Below, one piece after another: positions 22,717 through 33,816 of a DNA stretch of 64,000 nt. The stretch is from positions 16,018,160 to 16,082,159 of the forward strand of contig NC_068571.1 in NCBI RefSeq assembly GCF_025698545.1, in the 5' to 3' direction. The notes below the pieces were generated by a model that saw only the letters and a program-made list of their open reading frames with translations, did no database searches and was not told where the DNA came from. The position numbers were made by a program, and so were the translations under genes. The stretch comes from Gossypium raimondii. Lineage: Eukaryota; Streptophyta; Magnoliopsida; Malvales; Malvaceae. Position 1 is the first letter of the stretch. The number at the start of each line of letters is the position of its first letter.

Positions 22717-25122
22717 TGTAATAGGCCAAATTCATCCTACCCAAACCAAACCAAAAGAAAAAAAATAGTTAAAAATAATAATAATAATAGTCCATTAGTT
22801 AAAAGGGTCTAGTCTATTTACAAACCCAATGACCCAAATCCATCTACTAACCTAACCCTAAAAGCCCAAATATCCATCAGTCGAAAAGCTCAAAACTTAA
22901 AAACTTTTCAGAAACCCTAACTCCCCCTAAAAGTCTCCAACTGTCGCTCCCCTCGCCATGTCAGCAGGTTTGCCATTTAAGGCCTGGCACCACCGCCTCG
23001 TCCTTGCCCCATGTAGAAGACAGAGAAATGGAAGCAAAAAAGCAGAAAAAGACAAAAGTAATATATTGTAATTCAACTATAAAAAGCCAAAGAAACATTT
23101 GTAACTTTTTTCTTTTACGAAGTAATTCAACAGAGAAATACAAAAAAGGAAAAAAACCAAGTTTAAAAGAAGGTAGTTTTTTTTTATATATATTTGCCTT
23201 TTTGAATTTAAAAAAAATATAAAAAAATCACAACAAAAGATTCAATTTTTTTTGGGGTTTACCTATTAAAGCGCCGTCGTGGAACTCCCCTTTTCTCCGA
23301 CTTGAGAAGCTTCGGAACCCTTAGGGTTCCGTCGAGGGCCTCGTTGGAAAAGGGAGAAATTGAAGGGTTTATTGTTCCATAGCCGAACTTTGGCTAGGTT
23401 TTTGGGGACTTTAACATCGGATCTGTGTTCCACATGAAAAAGGGGCAAGAAAGGGATTTTTTGGAAATTTTTTGGCCACAAGAGGCGGCAGTCATCGGCG
23501 CTGATGACCAGTGGCCATGGCAGATGTGCGGTGACCTTGTGGCCGGAGGAGAAGGGCTTGAGAGAAAAAAAAATTGAAAAGAATTTTTTTAAAGGCTGTT
23601 AAAATGAATTTTTTAAGATTTTTTTAAACTTAAATAGGCCCCCCAAAACGACGTTGTTTTGGTCTTGCCTTCAGACTCCCAAAACGACACTGTTTCGAGC
23701 ACGACCCAAATGGTCCCAGGGTCCGTGTGTTTCGGAGGAAGGGGTTTAATTGCTGCCAAGTCCTTCCGCTTTTAGGCACTACTTAATATGGTCCTAATTT
23801 TGATTTTCTTTTCTTTTTAATTTCACCATTTAATTTTAATTTGTTTCCACTGTAGTCCTCAAACTATTGAACCCTTCCAGGAATGACACTATGCTGGGCT
23901 AGGGAAAATAACATCCTGGGCCCCTAAACATTTCTATTTTGTTTTAATTTAATCCTTTATTTGTTTTTTTTTGTTTTCTTGCAATTTGGACTTCAAAATT
24001 TTTTAAGGTTTCAATTTAGTCCTATTTTTTTAGATTCGGTCCCTTTACTTTTTTATTTAAATTCCAACATGTTTAAAATTTTATTTATTATTTTTCCTTT
24101 AAATTATAAAATTTACGCTTTACCCTCAAATTTCTCGATTATTTCCTTTAAGTCTTTTGTTTACTTTTTTTAAAAAAGAAATTGCACTTTAAATTTCATT
24201 TAAATTTTAATTAGTCCTCTATTTATTTTATTCAAGATACTTATCTCTTTTAATTCCTGCACTTTTAATCTTTATTATTTATATTTACGCCTTTAAATTG
24301 TATAATTTGTTATTTGGTCATTATTTATTATTAATAGCACTAATTAACATTTTTATAACATTAATTATTAGTTATGATATATATTACATTATTTATGTTC
24401 CTATGACATCATATAACATACTCATGTATCTCATATAATGTTTTATGATCAAATAAGTCCATAGTATGTCATATTAGAAGCTTCATTTTCATACATTGTA
24501 TATTTAGCAATTTGAACTAAGGCGGCGTTCTTTAATTATGGGATTCGAGAAATTGTGCCTCTAACTTATGGAGTACGATCATCTCTTTTAATCGAAATAA
24601 TCAAACATCCCTCTTTTTTTAAAAAAAAAGAATAATTTTTAAAAATATATAAGATTTGAGTAATAATTAAAAAGTGAACGTTCTTATTTTCGAGAATTTG
24701 AGATTTTGTGCCCCAACTTGCGGGACATGATTTTTCGCCTTGATCGACCTGAAATGAGAAAACCACCTCATTAAAAATTCAATTTAGATAGAGACTTTTT
24801 CAATACCATCAAATAACATTGCGCGAAAGGGATCGCATTTTAAATTCTCTTCAGATTTTCAAATTTTGACGTCAAGACATTAAGTAATCAACTAGGTACC
24901 AATTTTGGGCATTATAAGGGTGTTAATCCTTCCTCATACGTAACCGAATCCCGAACCCTTTCCTGGATTTTGTAGACTGAAAATCATTATTTTAGTAAAT
25001 CTAACAATTTTATTAAAATGACCAAGTTTTGAGGTGGTCCAATCACACCTAATTAAAAAGGATTGGTGGCGACTCCATGTTTTTTTATAATAAAAAGTCG
25101 AATTCAATAAAAGGTTTCAACA
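22717..25122 (+). repeat. Left LTR of the Tat-like element (2,406 bp)
   Basis: Aligns along its length with 37451-39747. It has a CTTAAATAGG TATA-like motif (about 23629) just before a near-palindrome at 23643-23662, then T-rich sequence with many poly-T runs. Short open frames inside it (for example 23266-23481 on the minus strand) are not conserved in the right LTR. Confidence 0.85.
23643..23662. promoter_or_regulatory. ACGT-centred near-palindrome in LTR
   Basis: CCAAAACGACGTTGTTTTGG pairs with itself except for one position pair. The right LTR has AACGACGTCGTT (38284-38295), a perfect palindrome, at the same place. It lies about 15 bp after a TATA-like CTTAAATAGG in both LTRs. A bZIP-type ACGT core is plausible, but no function is shown. 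Confidence 0.45.
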
Positions 25123-25125
25123 GCT

Positions 25126-25143
25126 TGGCGACTTCACTAGGGA
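25126..25143 (+). other. Primer-binding site of the Tat-like element
   Basis: TGGCGACTTCACTAGGGA starts 3 bases after the LTR end. Sites beginning TGGCGACT are found in Tat/Ogre elements, where an Arg tRNA primer has been reported. The tRNA match was not verified. Confidence 0.6.
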
Positions 25144-26028
25144 GAAATAAAAAAGTCGAGCTGCGAGTTGATTACTTTTTGGTTTTTTGGTTGAAAATTG
25201 ATAATTCGGTTTAAATTGATGATCCCTTCCTTGCATTTCATCCTTCATGTTTTATTTTGGTGGTAAATAATGTCTTTGTTATCTCGGGTTACATCTTGAT
25301 CTAATACATCTTTTTTATTGGTTCGAGAGTTTCTCTTTGTATGTTTTCACAGATTGTATGGCATAGTTGTTCCATTTTACCCTTCTTAAGTGGGAATGAG
25401 AAGCTATTCCTTTGTGAGGTCTTTACCTCCGTATAGGATAATAGATCACTTACGGGATACATCCATACCTATTTCTTCGTGAGGTCTTCATCTCCGTACA
25501 AACATAGGGAAATGTATTCTCCTGAATTGAACTAGGTTCGTATGAGCCTAGAATGGGTAAGGATCGAGGAATCTGTCAGTTCAGATACCTTTACTTTAGA
25601 ACCAAACCGCATGTAATAAACCCTAAGAGTCAACCATAAGAAGAACCATGTAAAATCTTTAGCGTTTACCCGAATAGATTACAAAGAAAGAATGTTTTGA
25701 TTGTTATTATTTGCTTCATATTCAAGTTTTATACGAAAGTACTGACTTGTTTCGTTTTGTTTTAGCTGTGGTTGCATTGCATTTTCATCTTAGAGGAAAG
25801 GTGTTGATTCGTGTTCAATTGCTAAATATAGAGTTTGTCATGAAAAAAGGGTTTCTTGATAAAGTTGAAGTATTCATTTTAAGTAAAGAAACTTGTTTTC
25901 TAGTAAAGTTGTTCTAATGGAATCGAACTAGAATCAATGCCTTTTTGTAGGCATCTTTTCCATTCATTAGCATTAAATTTCATTCCATGCATTAAATTTC
26001 ATGAAAATCCCTTAATCAATCAAAAAAT
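25144..26028 (+). other. Leader region of the Tat-like element
   Basis: Non-coding stretch between the primer site and the gag start. It has two similar blocks GTGAGGTCTT-ACCTCCGTA at about 25414 and 25472. No other feature is recognised. Confidence 0.5.
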
Positions 26029-26726
26029 ATGACAGTTACCTTGGAAACTACAAAGAATCTGCCAACTGAATATCGCTACGATACCTGCAGTAAAACTAAA
26101 GCCATGGATCAAAGGTTAGATAGACTAGAACAAATGCAGAAGGACGTGCAAGCCTAGTTGCAAGCGCAGTTGCAGGATCAATTAGCTAAGGTGCAATAAG
26201 ACATGAAGGACCAAATACAGGAGTCCCTAAGAAACATAATAAGCCAGTTGACCTAGTTACTAGCCGGTGGAATTGAAAAAGGGAAGAGTATTGCAATAAA
26301 CTCTGGGGACGATAACAAAGACCCTACATACCCCCCGGGCTTTACCCCAGTGAACACCCAAGCTCAACCAGAGACATATCTACGGAGAGTACTTGTCACG
26401 ATAAGACCACAACAATACCATGCTGGCACCTCAGGACCGGTGAATTACCCAATGGGTTCAGGTTCCAACCCCGGAGATAATCCAACCAACCCCATTATTC
26501 CAAATTTAGACAACAGAGCGAAAATGGAAAGGCCAAGAGTAGAACTTCCAAAAAAACTGGAAGATCATTACAAGTGGTTGGAAGAAAAATTCAGAGCTAT
26601 GGAGAGTACCGACTACCTTTGTGGGGTCGATGTAAGGAGTTGAGTTTGGTCCCAGATCTAGTGCTCCCACCAAAATTTAAAACTCCAGAACTTGAAAAAT
26701 ACAATCTAGACAAATTTAAATCGTAT
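26029..26726 (+). pseudogene. Tat-type gag, N-terminal part
   Basis: The frame from ATG 26029 begins MTVTLETTKNLP and runs into a Gln-rich coiled-coil-like stretch (DQRLDRLEQMQKDV). It is interrupted by stops at about 26157, 26198 and 26252, then stays open from about 26275 to 26640 with a PPGFTPVNTQAQPE region, and after a frameshift reads LSLVPDLVLPPKFKTPELEK. This is the wording of Tat-lineage gag N-termini. It is cut at about 26726 by the Athila LTR piece. The missing gag continuation lies inverted at 28560-29541. The first two stops look like CAG/CAA glutamine codons changed to TAG/TAA. Confidence 0.75.
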
Positions 26727-26948
26727 TTTGAAATCGTGCATTTGAGATTTATTTATTTAGTTTACTTAGTTTAAAATCTTAGTTTTTAACCATCCTCTTC
26801 AAACATAGTATTTTTCTTCACCAAAGTGTTTTAAATAGCATTCATAAATAATTCTTTTCACAGTCCTTGTGGGTACGATAACTCGACATTTACTTGTCAC
26901 TTTATTACTTGTTGCGATTGTGTACACTTGCATATATCCTTCATTCCA
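26727..26948 (+). repeat. Athila-like LTR, 3'-terminal fragment (inverted copy)
   Basis: 222 bp matching the reverse complement of 31923-32150 of the Athila LTR on the right, ending in TTCATTCCA where the other copy ends in GTCGTTCCA (minus strand). Only the last part of the LTR is present. Its orientation is opposite to the other LTR, which marks an inversion. Confidence 0.85.
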
Positions 26949-26953
26949 TAAGG
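26949..26953. repeat. Athila target-site duplication, inverted copy (TAAGG)
   Basis: TAAGG directly abuts the LTR end at 26948. Its reverse complement CCTTA directly follows the other LTR end at 33812-33816. In the Tat RNase H reading frame both copies fall at the same Ala-Leu codon pair. Confidence 0.85.
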
Positions 26954-28450
26954 CGCAACACAACTTCTCGATTGGCGAATATCTTGTCTCGTATTCCGTG
27001 AACTTCTTACTGAGGTAATAGATTGTTCTTTCTTTCCTCCCAACTCATTATGTTGGCCTAGTACACATCCCATAGAATTTCCAAAATACTGCCAAGTATA
27101 GTATCAGTGGTTTTTCTCGGCTAGGTGGTATTAGCACTGGGGCATTGGACAAATAATGTTTAATTTTGTCGAAGGTCTTCTGGCATTCCTCATCCCATAC
27201 ACCTGGATTATGTTTCTTAAGGAGATGGAATATGATGTCATATTTCTCGGTTAGTTGTGAAATGAACTGGGCAATGTAATTTAATCTCCTAAAGAAACCC
27301 CGAACTTCCTTTTGGGTACTCGGCGGTAGTAACTCCTATAAAACCTTGACTTTATCTATGTTAATCTCAATTCCTTTCTCGCTGACCACAAATCTTAATA
27401 ATTTGCTCAACGTGGCCCTGAAAGTGCATTTTGCTTGATTTAGCTTTAGCTGGAATATTTTTAACCTCAAAAATAGTTTCCTCAAGAATTTCACATGATC
27501 TTTCTCAGTTTGGGATTTTGCGATGATATCATCAACAAAAACCTCAATTTATTTGTGCATCATATTATGTAACAAAGTCACTATGGCTCTTTGATATGTT
27601 GCTCCTACATTTTTCAGCCCAAATGGCATCACTTTATAACAAAATGTTCCCTACACTGTTACGAATGTGGTCTTCTCCATATCTTCAGGATGCACCTTTA
27701 TCTGGTTGTATTCGGAGAAACCATCCATGAAAGAGAATAGCGAATGACCTGTCGTGTTGTCTAGTAAAGTATCGATGTAGAGTAACATAAAATTATCCTT
27801 TGGGTTGGCCTTGTTTAAATTCCTGTAATCTACATGCATCGTACCTTCCCATCTTTCTTAGGGACGTGGACTATGTGGCTAACCAGTCTGAATATTTGAC
27901 CACTTGTAGGAAACCAACGTCAAATAATTTTTTGACCTCTTCTTTTATTTTCAACAGTACGTTTAGCCTCATCCTTCGAAGCTTCTACTGATCTGGCTTG
28001 CATTCTTCTTTTATGGGAAGCCTGTGTACCACGATATCAGTACTTAGACCATGCATATCTTGATACGACCATGCGAAGACATCTTTGAATTCTTAGAGTA
28101 ACTTAAAATATCTCGCCTTGTTTTTGCAGTAATGCAAATTCTGATTTTCACCTCTTTCTTTTCTTGTTTATCCTTAAACTCACAATTTCCATCAACTTTT
28201 TGTGAGGTAGGATCTGTTTCTCATATTGCTCTATCATCCTTGACAAATCAAGAGACAAGTTACAATCTCGATCATCTTCAAAGTCTTAAGGTTCCTCTAG
28301 ACACATATACTGCTCAAAAGGAGACCTCAAGTCAGCAATAACATCACTCGTATCATTGATATCTTCCTGTCATAGGAATAAAAGAATACCTAAAGAATAA
28401 ATTTAAGGATGATTATCTGCGTGGTATGAGTATGAATGAAGGAAATAGTA
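26949..28450 (-). pseudogene. Tat-type reverse transcriptase and RNase H, minus strand
   Basis: Reading on the minus strand from about 28130 down: FAWSYQDMHGL, then an RT block with DYRNLNKANPKDNF (about 27830) and LFSFMDGFSEYNQIKVHPED (about 27720). A VDD catalytic-type motif (FVDDIIAKS) is near 27540, and RNase H wording ends at EKLCCALW at the TAAGG junction. Several stops and frameshifts are present. Direction and content show that this is the missing middle of the surrounding plus-strand Tat element, flipped. The rest of RNase H resumes on the plus strand at 33812. Confidence 0.8.
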
Positions 28451-28559
28451 AAGTGTTTTCCAAATGGGACATAAAAATACATTGTTTTCATTGAAATAAA
28501 GATAATGGACATGCGTTTTTCACAAAAGGATCCTTATTGCTCTTAGGCTTAGAGCAATG

Positions 28560-29541
28560 GGTATGTTCTAAACATTACTCTGAAATAGTCCTAAAAACTA
28601 CAGGGATCTCTTTCGGAGTCCAATTGTTCAGAATACTTCCGGGGATATAAGGACAAATTCTTGATAGGTTTTCTTCTTCAGCTCCCTCTTCAGAGGAAAA
28701 TACATCTTTTCCCTCAAAACCCTTGATATTTTCAAAGAATTCCAACTCTTTGTTGTCCATCAGACTTTACACTAGAGCTTTGAATTTGGCGCACTCTTGG
28801 ATTTCATGACCTTCCGCAGCATGAAACTTGTAGTAGCTCTTCACTCCTTTTGGTCCCTCCTCCGAATCTTAAATGATCAAGTCCACGTTTATCATTTTTT
28901 TCCAATCCCATTTTAGAGGGGATTTCACTTCCTCAACATCAATTTTGGTCCTCTTACTCCATTCTAGCCATATTAGGCCCTAAGGGATCATCAAACCTTA
29001 CCATTCCCTTCTTGATAAACCTCTCGATTAACTTCTTGAAGGCAGTGCATTCTCGATCAAGTGTCCCGTTATCCCTGAGTGGTATTTGTGCTGAGCATTC
29101 ACATCATACCACTTTGGGAATAGAGGTTGCATGGGCTTTAGGTAAAACGGTGAAACTACATGAGCATTAAATAGATTCTAGTATAATTCTCCATATGTCA
29201 TCGGGATATGAGTGAATTGGAGTTTTTCTGTGTTCAGCCTTAAATTGGATTCTTGCATCGAAGGGCCCTGATGGTTGGCCGTCATAGTCTGAGGTTGTGT
29301 CATTATGACCGGTTTTGAATAGCTCTTATTGTATACGTTTGTAGTGTTTACTTTATTTTCTTTCTTTCTTGGGGCAGACCTTTTAGCATTTTCTCTTCCA
29401 TATATCTTCCCTCTCCTTATCGCGTTCTCAATAATTTCTTCAGACATAACTATATCTGAGAAGCTTTTAGTAGAACTTCTTAGTATGTGATTGATGAATA
29501 GAGCTTTCAGGGTATTGGAAAAAAGACAAACTACCCCCAAA
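28560..29541 (-). pseudogene. Tat-type gag, C-terminal part, minus strand
   Basis: Minus-strand frames read NTLKALFINHILRSSTKSFS and SDIVMSEEIIENAIRRGKIY (29178-29540), then LRLNTEKLQFTHIPMTYGEL, and further down a His/Cys-bearing KYHSGITGHLIEN stretch and FKALV. The lower end includes 28575-28760 (VFSSEEGAEEENLSRICPYI). This is the gag C-terminal region of Tat elements. It continues the plus-strand gag cut at 26726; about 100 codons between the two pieces seem lost, judged from family layout. Confidence 0.7.
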
Positions 29542-29542
29542 A

Positions 29543-31625
29543 TTGAAGGATCCTATATTTTTTACCATACATTGCAATATTGGAGCAACATATTGTGGTA
29601 AGGCACTATGTGACTTAGGTGAAAGTATCAACTTGATGCTAATGTCAATATTTAGGAAGTTGGGGATAGGTGAAGTTAGACTTACTACGATTACACTTCA
29701 ATTAGCAGATCGATTCTTAGCACATCCAGAAGGAAAAATCGATGACGTATTGGTACGTGTAGATAAATTTATCTTTCCTGTTGACTTTGTGATTCTAGAC
29801 TTTGAAGCAGACAAAGAGGTGTCAATCATCCTAAGAAGACCATTCTTAGCAACCGGAAGGACCCTTATTGATGTGCAGAAAGGCGAGCTTACTATGCCTG
29901 TTCAGGATGACCAGGTAACATTTAACGTTTTTAAGTATTAGCAGATCGATTCTTAGCACATCCAGAAGGAAAAATCGATGACGTATTGGTACGTGTAGAT
30001 AAATTTATCTTTCCTGTTGACTTTGTGATTCTAGACTTTGAAGCAGACAAAGAGGTGTCAATCATCCTAAGAAGACCATTCTTAGCAACCGGAAGGACCC
30101 TTATTGATGTGCAGAAGGGCGAGCTTACTATGTCTGTTCAGGATGACCAGGTAACATTTAACGTTTTTAAGTCCATGTGATTTCCTGACATAATTGATGA
30201 TTGTTCTGCAGTATCTGATTTAGAGGATTTAATCATGGAGAAGGAACTCAATTACGTTGAGGACCCATTGGAACAAATTTTGACATTAGATCCTTCAAAT
30301 GATGAAGAGGAGGAAAAATACTTAGCTTTGTTAAAAGCTAATCGAAGGGGATTTAATCCGCAATCCCGCTTTGAATCTTTAGAGTTAGAGAAAAGGGATT
30401 ATGCCCAACAAAAAGCGTCAATTGAGGAGCCACCTAAATTAGAACTGAAGGTACTTCCCTCACATGTGAAATATGTTTATTTAGGTAACTTTTCTACTCT
30501 GCCTGTGATTGTTTCAGCAGATGGAGCATTTGCATCGATTATCGGAAGCTGAACAAGGCAACAAGGAAATATCACTTTCCTTTGTCGTTTTTGGACCAGA
30601 TGCTGGATAGACTCACAGGGCGAGACTATTACTGTTTTCTCAATGGATACTTGGGTATAATTAGATTACAGTAGCACCGAAAGATTAGCACAAGACATCA
30701 TTCACCTGCCCGTACGATACATTTGCATTTAGGCACATACCATTTGGTTTATGTAATGCACCTGTTTCATTTCAAAGATGTATGATGTCTATTTTTACTG
30801 ACATGGTTGAGAAATATTTGGAAGTTTTTATGGATGATTTTTCAGTATTCGGAGATACATATGATGATTGCCTAGCCAATCTAGCCAAGGTACTAAGGCG
30901 ATGCGAAGAAACAAACCTTGTACTTAACTGGGAAAAGTGTCATTTCATGGTACGAGAAGGTATTGTTCTAGGGCATCGGATAACAAGACATGGAATCGAG
31001 GTTGATAAAGCAAAGGTAGATGTTATTGAGAAACTTCCACCTCCAATATCTGTAAAGGGTGTTTGAAGCTTTTTGGGGCACGCTGATTTCTATCGAAGAT
31101 TCATCAAGGACTTCTCCAAAGTTGCTAAACCCTTATGCAAATTATTGGAGAAGGACATGGCGCTTAAATTTGATGAGGAGTGCTTAAGAGCTTTCAACAA
31201 TTTGAAGAGTCAGTTAGTCTCGGCACCCATAATAGTGACTTCGCGATTGGAGCTGTCATGGGTCAACGAAGGAACAAAGTTTTTCATCCTATCTACTATG
31301 CGAGTCGAACTTTGACAGGAGCTCAACTGAATTACACGGTAACATAAAAAGAGTTACTTGCTATTGTGTTTGCTTTTGACAAGTTTCGATCTTATCTTGT
31401 AGGTACCAAAGTGTTGTTTATACGAACCACTCTGCAATTAAGTATTTACTTGCCAAGAAAGATGCTAAGCCGAGACTGATCCGATGGGTACTTCTACTTA
31501 AAGAGTTCGATCTAGAAATTCAAGATCAAAAGGGAGTGGAAAACCAAGTAGATGACCACTTGTCTAGATTGGAGCCGCAATAAGGGAACTCTCCTCTTAT
31601 ACCAATTCGAGAGACGTTTCCAGAT
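29543..31625 (+). pseudogene. Athila-type protease, reverse transcriptase and RNase H
   Basis: The protease is at 29543-29940 with a CDLGESINLM active-site motif (Asp-Leu-Gly as in Athila). A linker frame lies at 30235-30552. RT follows with LEVFMDDFSVFGDTYDDC at about 30820 and NLVLNWEKCHFM, then RNase H wording to DDHLSRLE at about 31580. A 236-bp tandem duplication in the protease, several stops and frameshifts break it. FMDDFSVFG is typical of Athila. Integrase and the gag C-terminal part are missing. The strand is opposite to the Athila gag start and LTR next to it, so this block has been inverted. Confidence 0.8.
29705..30176 (+). repeat. 236-bp tandem duplication inside Athila protease
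   Basis: 29705-29940 and 29941-30176 are nearly identical (differences include GCAGAAAGGC/GCAGAAGGGC and ATGCCTG/ATGTCTG). The period is not a multiple of 3, so it shifts the frame. The close identity means it arose late. Confidence 0.9.
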
Positions 31626-31797
31626 CTAGGATAGGATTTTGAGCAAGGTTTGCTCCATTTCCTTGCTTCAAATTTTCGAAGTTCATCTCTTCAGTCCTTC
31701 TCTGACTTGCTTGTCTTCTTCGCTGTCGAAAAGTTCGTTCAATCTCAGGGTCTGCCGGGAGTAAATCGATGATTAGGTCAATACTCACAAACACCTA
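31620..31797 (-). pseudogene. Athila-type gag, N-terminal fragment, minus strand
   Basis: The minus-strand frame contains DPEIERTFRQRRRQ and TEEMNFENLKQGN, the usual start of Athila gag. It lies just downstream, on the same strand, of the primer site at 31899-31916. The rest of gag is gone and the frame ends at the junction with the plus-strand pol block near 31620. Confidence 0.65.
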
Positions 31798-31898
31798 AAA
31801 TAATCACAGAAAAATTAACTAAGTTAAAATTTGAACCGAAAAATAAAACAAAATGCAAAACTAACAACTTCACAAATAATGACTTTTTTAAAACACAA

Positions 31899-31916
31899 TC
31901 CTCGACAACGGCGCCA
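31899..31916 (-). other. Athila primer-binding site (Asp tRNA type)
   Basis: The minus strand reads TGGCGCCGTTGTCGAGGA, close to the TGGCGCCGTTGCCGGGGA site of Athila and related elements. It lies 6 bases from the LTR end at 31923. Confidence 0.8.
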
Positions 31917-31922
31917 AAAACA

Positions 31923-33811
31923 TGGAACGACGAAAACGTGCTAGTGTACACAATCGCAGCAAGTAATAAAGTGACAAGTAAATGTAAAGTTATCGTACCA
32001 ACAGAGAATGTGAAAATAATTATTTATGAATGCTATTTAAAACACTTAGGTGAAGAAAAATACTATGTTTGAGGAGGGTGATTAAAAACTAAGATTTTAA
32101 ACTAAGTAAACTAAATAAATAAATCTCAAATGCATGATTTCAAAATATAATTTTAATCAAGATGACATAATTGTGTTAGATAAATTACATTTCTTAACTT
32201 AGAATTATTATACTCATGTTTATATTGTTACAAATAAGTTCACAAGAACTAGGTAATTTGCTAACTTATGAACATATTCACCTACCAAAATCCATTTATC
32301 TCTTGACTATATCCCTATGTCAATTCAACCGACTAAACAAATCTTAATAGGCAAATATGTTATTACACATACATACTTATTAAATCGAAATAATCTCTTG
32401 TACATATCCCTATGTCAATTCAAACAATTAACTCAATTTAATAAGCACATAAAAGACTATGTGAGGTAACAAAGTATCATTACCTTGAAACAGTTTAATC
32501 ACAATAATCTTGCAAATGTATCGTCAGATACCGTTGCTAATCTAACCCTCAGCTACCTTAGATGATTAAACATGCACTGATTAAGTACTATGTCCATTAA
32601 TTACAATTTCAACCCGTTTAAATAATTAATTCATTAGTTACCTAACAATTGTAATGCAAGAATAACTTAGTCATGATTTTACTTAATCATGCATCTTACC
32701 GAGGCCTATAACAACATAAACATAATTTTAATAATTTTAACAAACGAAATGCTATCAACCTAAAATGAATTAAATTCTCAAGCTAAATTTATTAACTTAA
32801 CCATTCCAAAACCATAAATATTCATAGATATGTTCAGCATAACAACAACAAAAATTAAAGAGATAGGGAACAAGAATCAAATCCGATATTTTTCCGTGGC
32901 TTGACTAGTTGCTCCGTTCTTCCTTCTCCGTTGTCCTCATCGACCAAGGCTGCTATGAACACTTAATTGCTACTCCAAATTGCTGATGAGTGCCCCCTTC
33001 ACGAGAGGAGAAATCGGCAAGAGAGTAAGGGAATTTGGAATGGAAAAGAAGAAAGAAAGTGGAGAGAAGAAAGGAAAGATGTGAATGCTTGAGGTGTGTT
33101 TTCCAAATGACCAGGCTAAGGGGGTTTTTATAGCTGAGGAGGGTTGATAAAAATAGCTAAAATTATCAGCCAAAGAGCCCTCCCTTGGCCGGCCACACAT
33201 GTGGCAAGGTTGATAGTTTCAACTTTGCTAATTTAGGCTTGGGGCAAATCTATAAAGCCACCAATTGTGGAGGAGTTTGAATGCAACTTGAACAAGTCTT
33301 CAAGGGCCTCTTTGCAAGCTTAAATAATCAGCTAAAAAGCTGATTTGGGTCAGCTCTTGGGATGGTTTTTGGGCTGTCCCTTTCTTGGTCGGTTCAGTTC
33401 ACTCGGTTCAGTTCAACTGGACCACTTTTTCATAATTAATTAATAATAATTTATTAACCCAAATTAAATTGTATATAAATTAAAATTAATTATATTATGA
33501 ATTAATACATATAATTTTAGACCGTCTTTGGCTGAAATTTAGTTCACCTCAATACTTCAAATTGCTTTTCGGTTTTGCGCTTCTAGTAGTGTTTGCCGAG
33601 CCATTTTTCACCCATTGTGCAAATCTGTCAAAAATAACCAAAATTCATCAAAATTAATTATAAAATTAACTAAAATTCAACATGTTAATATTTTAAGTGC
33701 ACTTCAATTATTTTGTAAAAACTAATTATTTTTTCGACAAGAATTTTATCAAAACTGTATGATTTTAAGTTAAAAAGGGTATGTAAATATGTGTAAATTT
33801 CTGTGTTTCCA
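31923..33811 (-). repeat. Athila-like 5' LTR (1,889 bp), minus orientation
   Basis: Begins on the minus strand with TGGAAACACAGAAATTTAC and ends GTCGTTCCA, so TG...CA termini are intact. It is followed by the primer site and a gag start. The plus-strand right flank is CCTTA followed by Tat RNase H coding sequence. A minus-strand frame at 32970-33200 is not a recognised protein. Confidence 0.85.
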
Positions 33812-33816
33812 CCTTA
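33812..33816 (+). repeat. Athila target-site duplication CCTTA (right copy)
   Basis: The direct flank of the LTR end. The Tat RNase H frame resumes here with ALVWTTRRLR. Its partner is the inverted TAAGG at 26949-26953. Confidence 0.85.

Noticed and set aside
23004..23222. Lys-rich and Phe-rich frames in the Tat left LTR
   Set aside because: Low-complexity frames from poly-A/poly-T stretches. The right LTR does not keep them.
26349..26643. An independent host gene at the 97-residue plus-strand frame
   Set aside because: The wording and position (after primer site and leader, before the gag continuation) mark it as Tat gag.
32970..33200. 76-residue minus-strand frame in the Athila LTR
   Set aside because: No recognised protein, and it lies inside an LTR.
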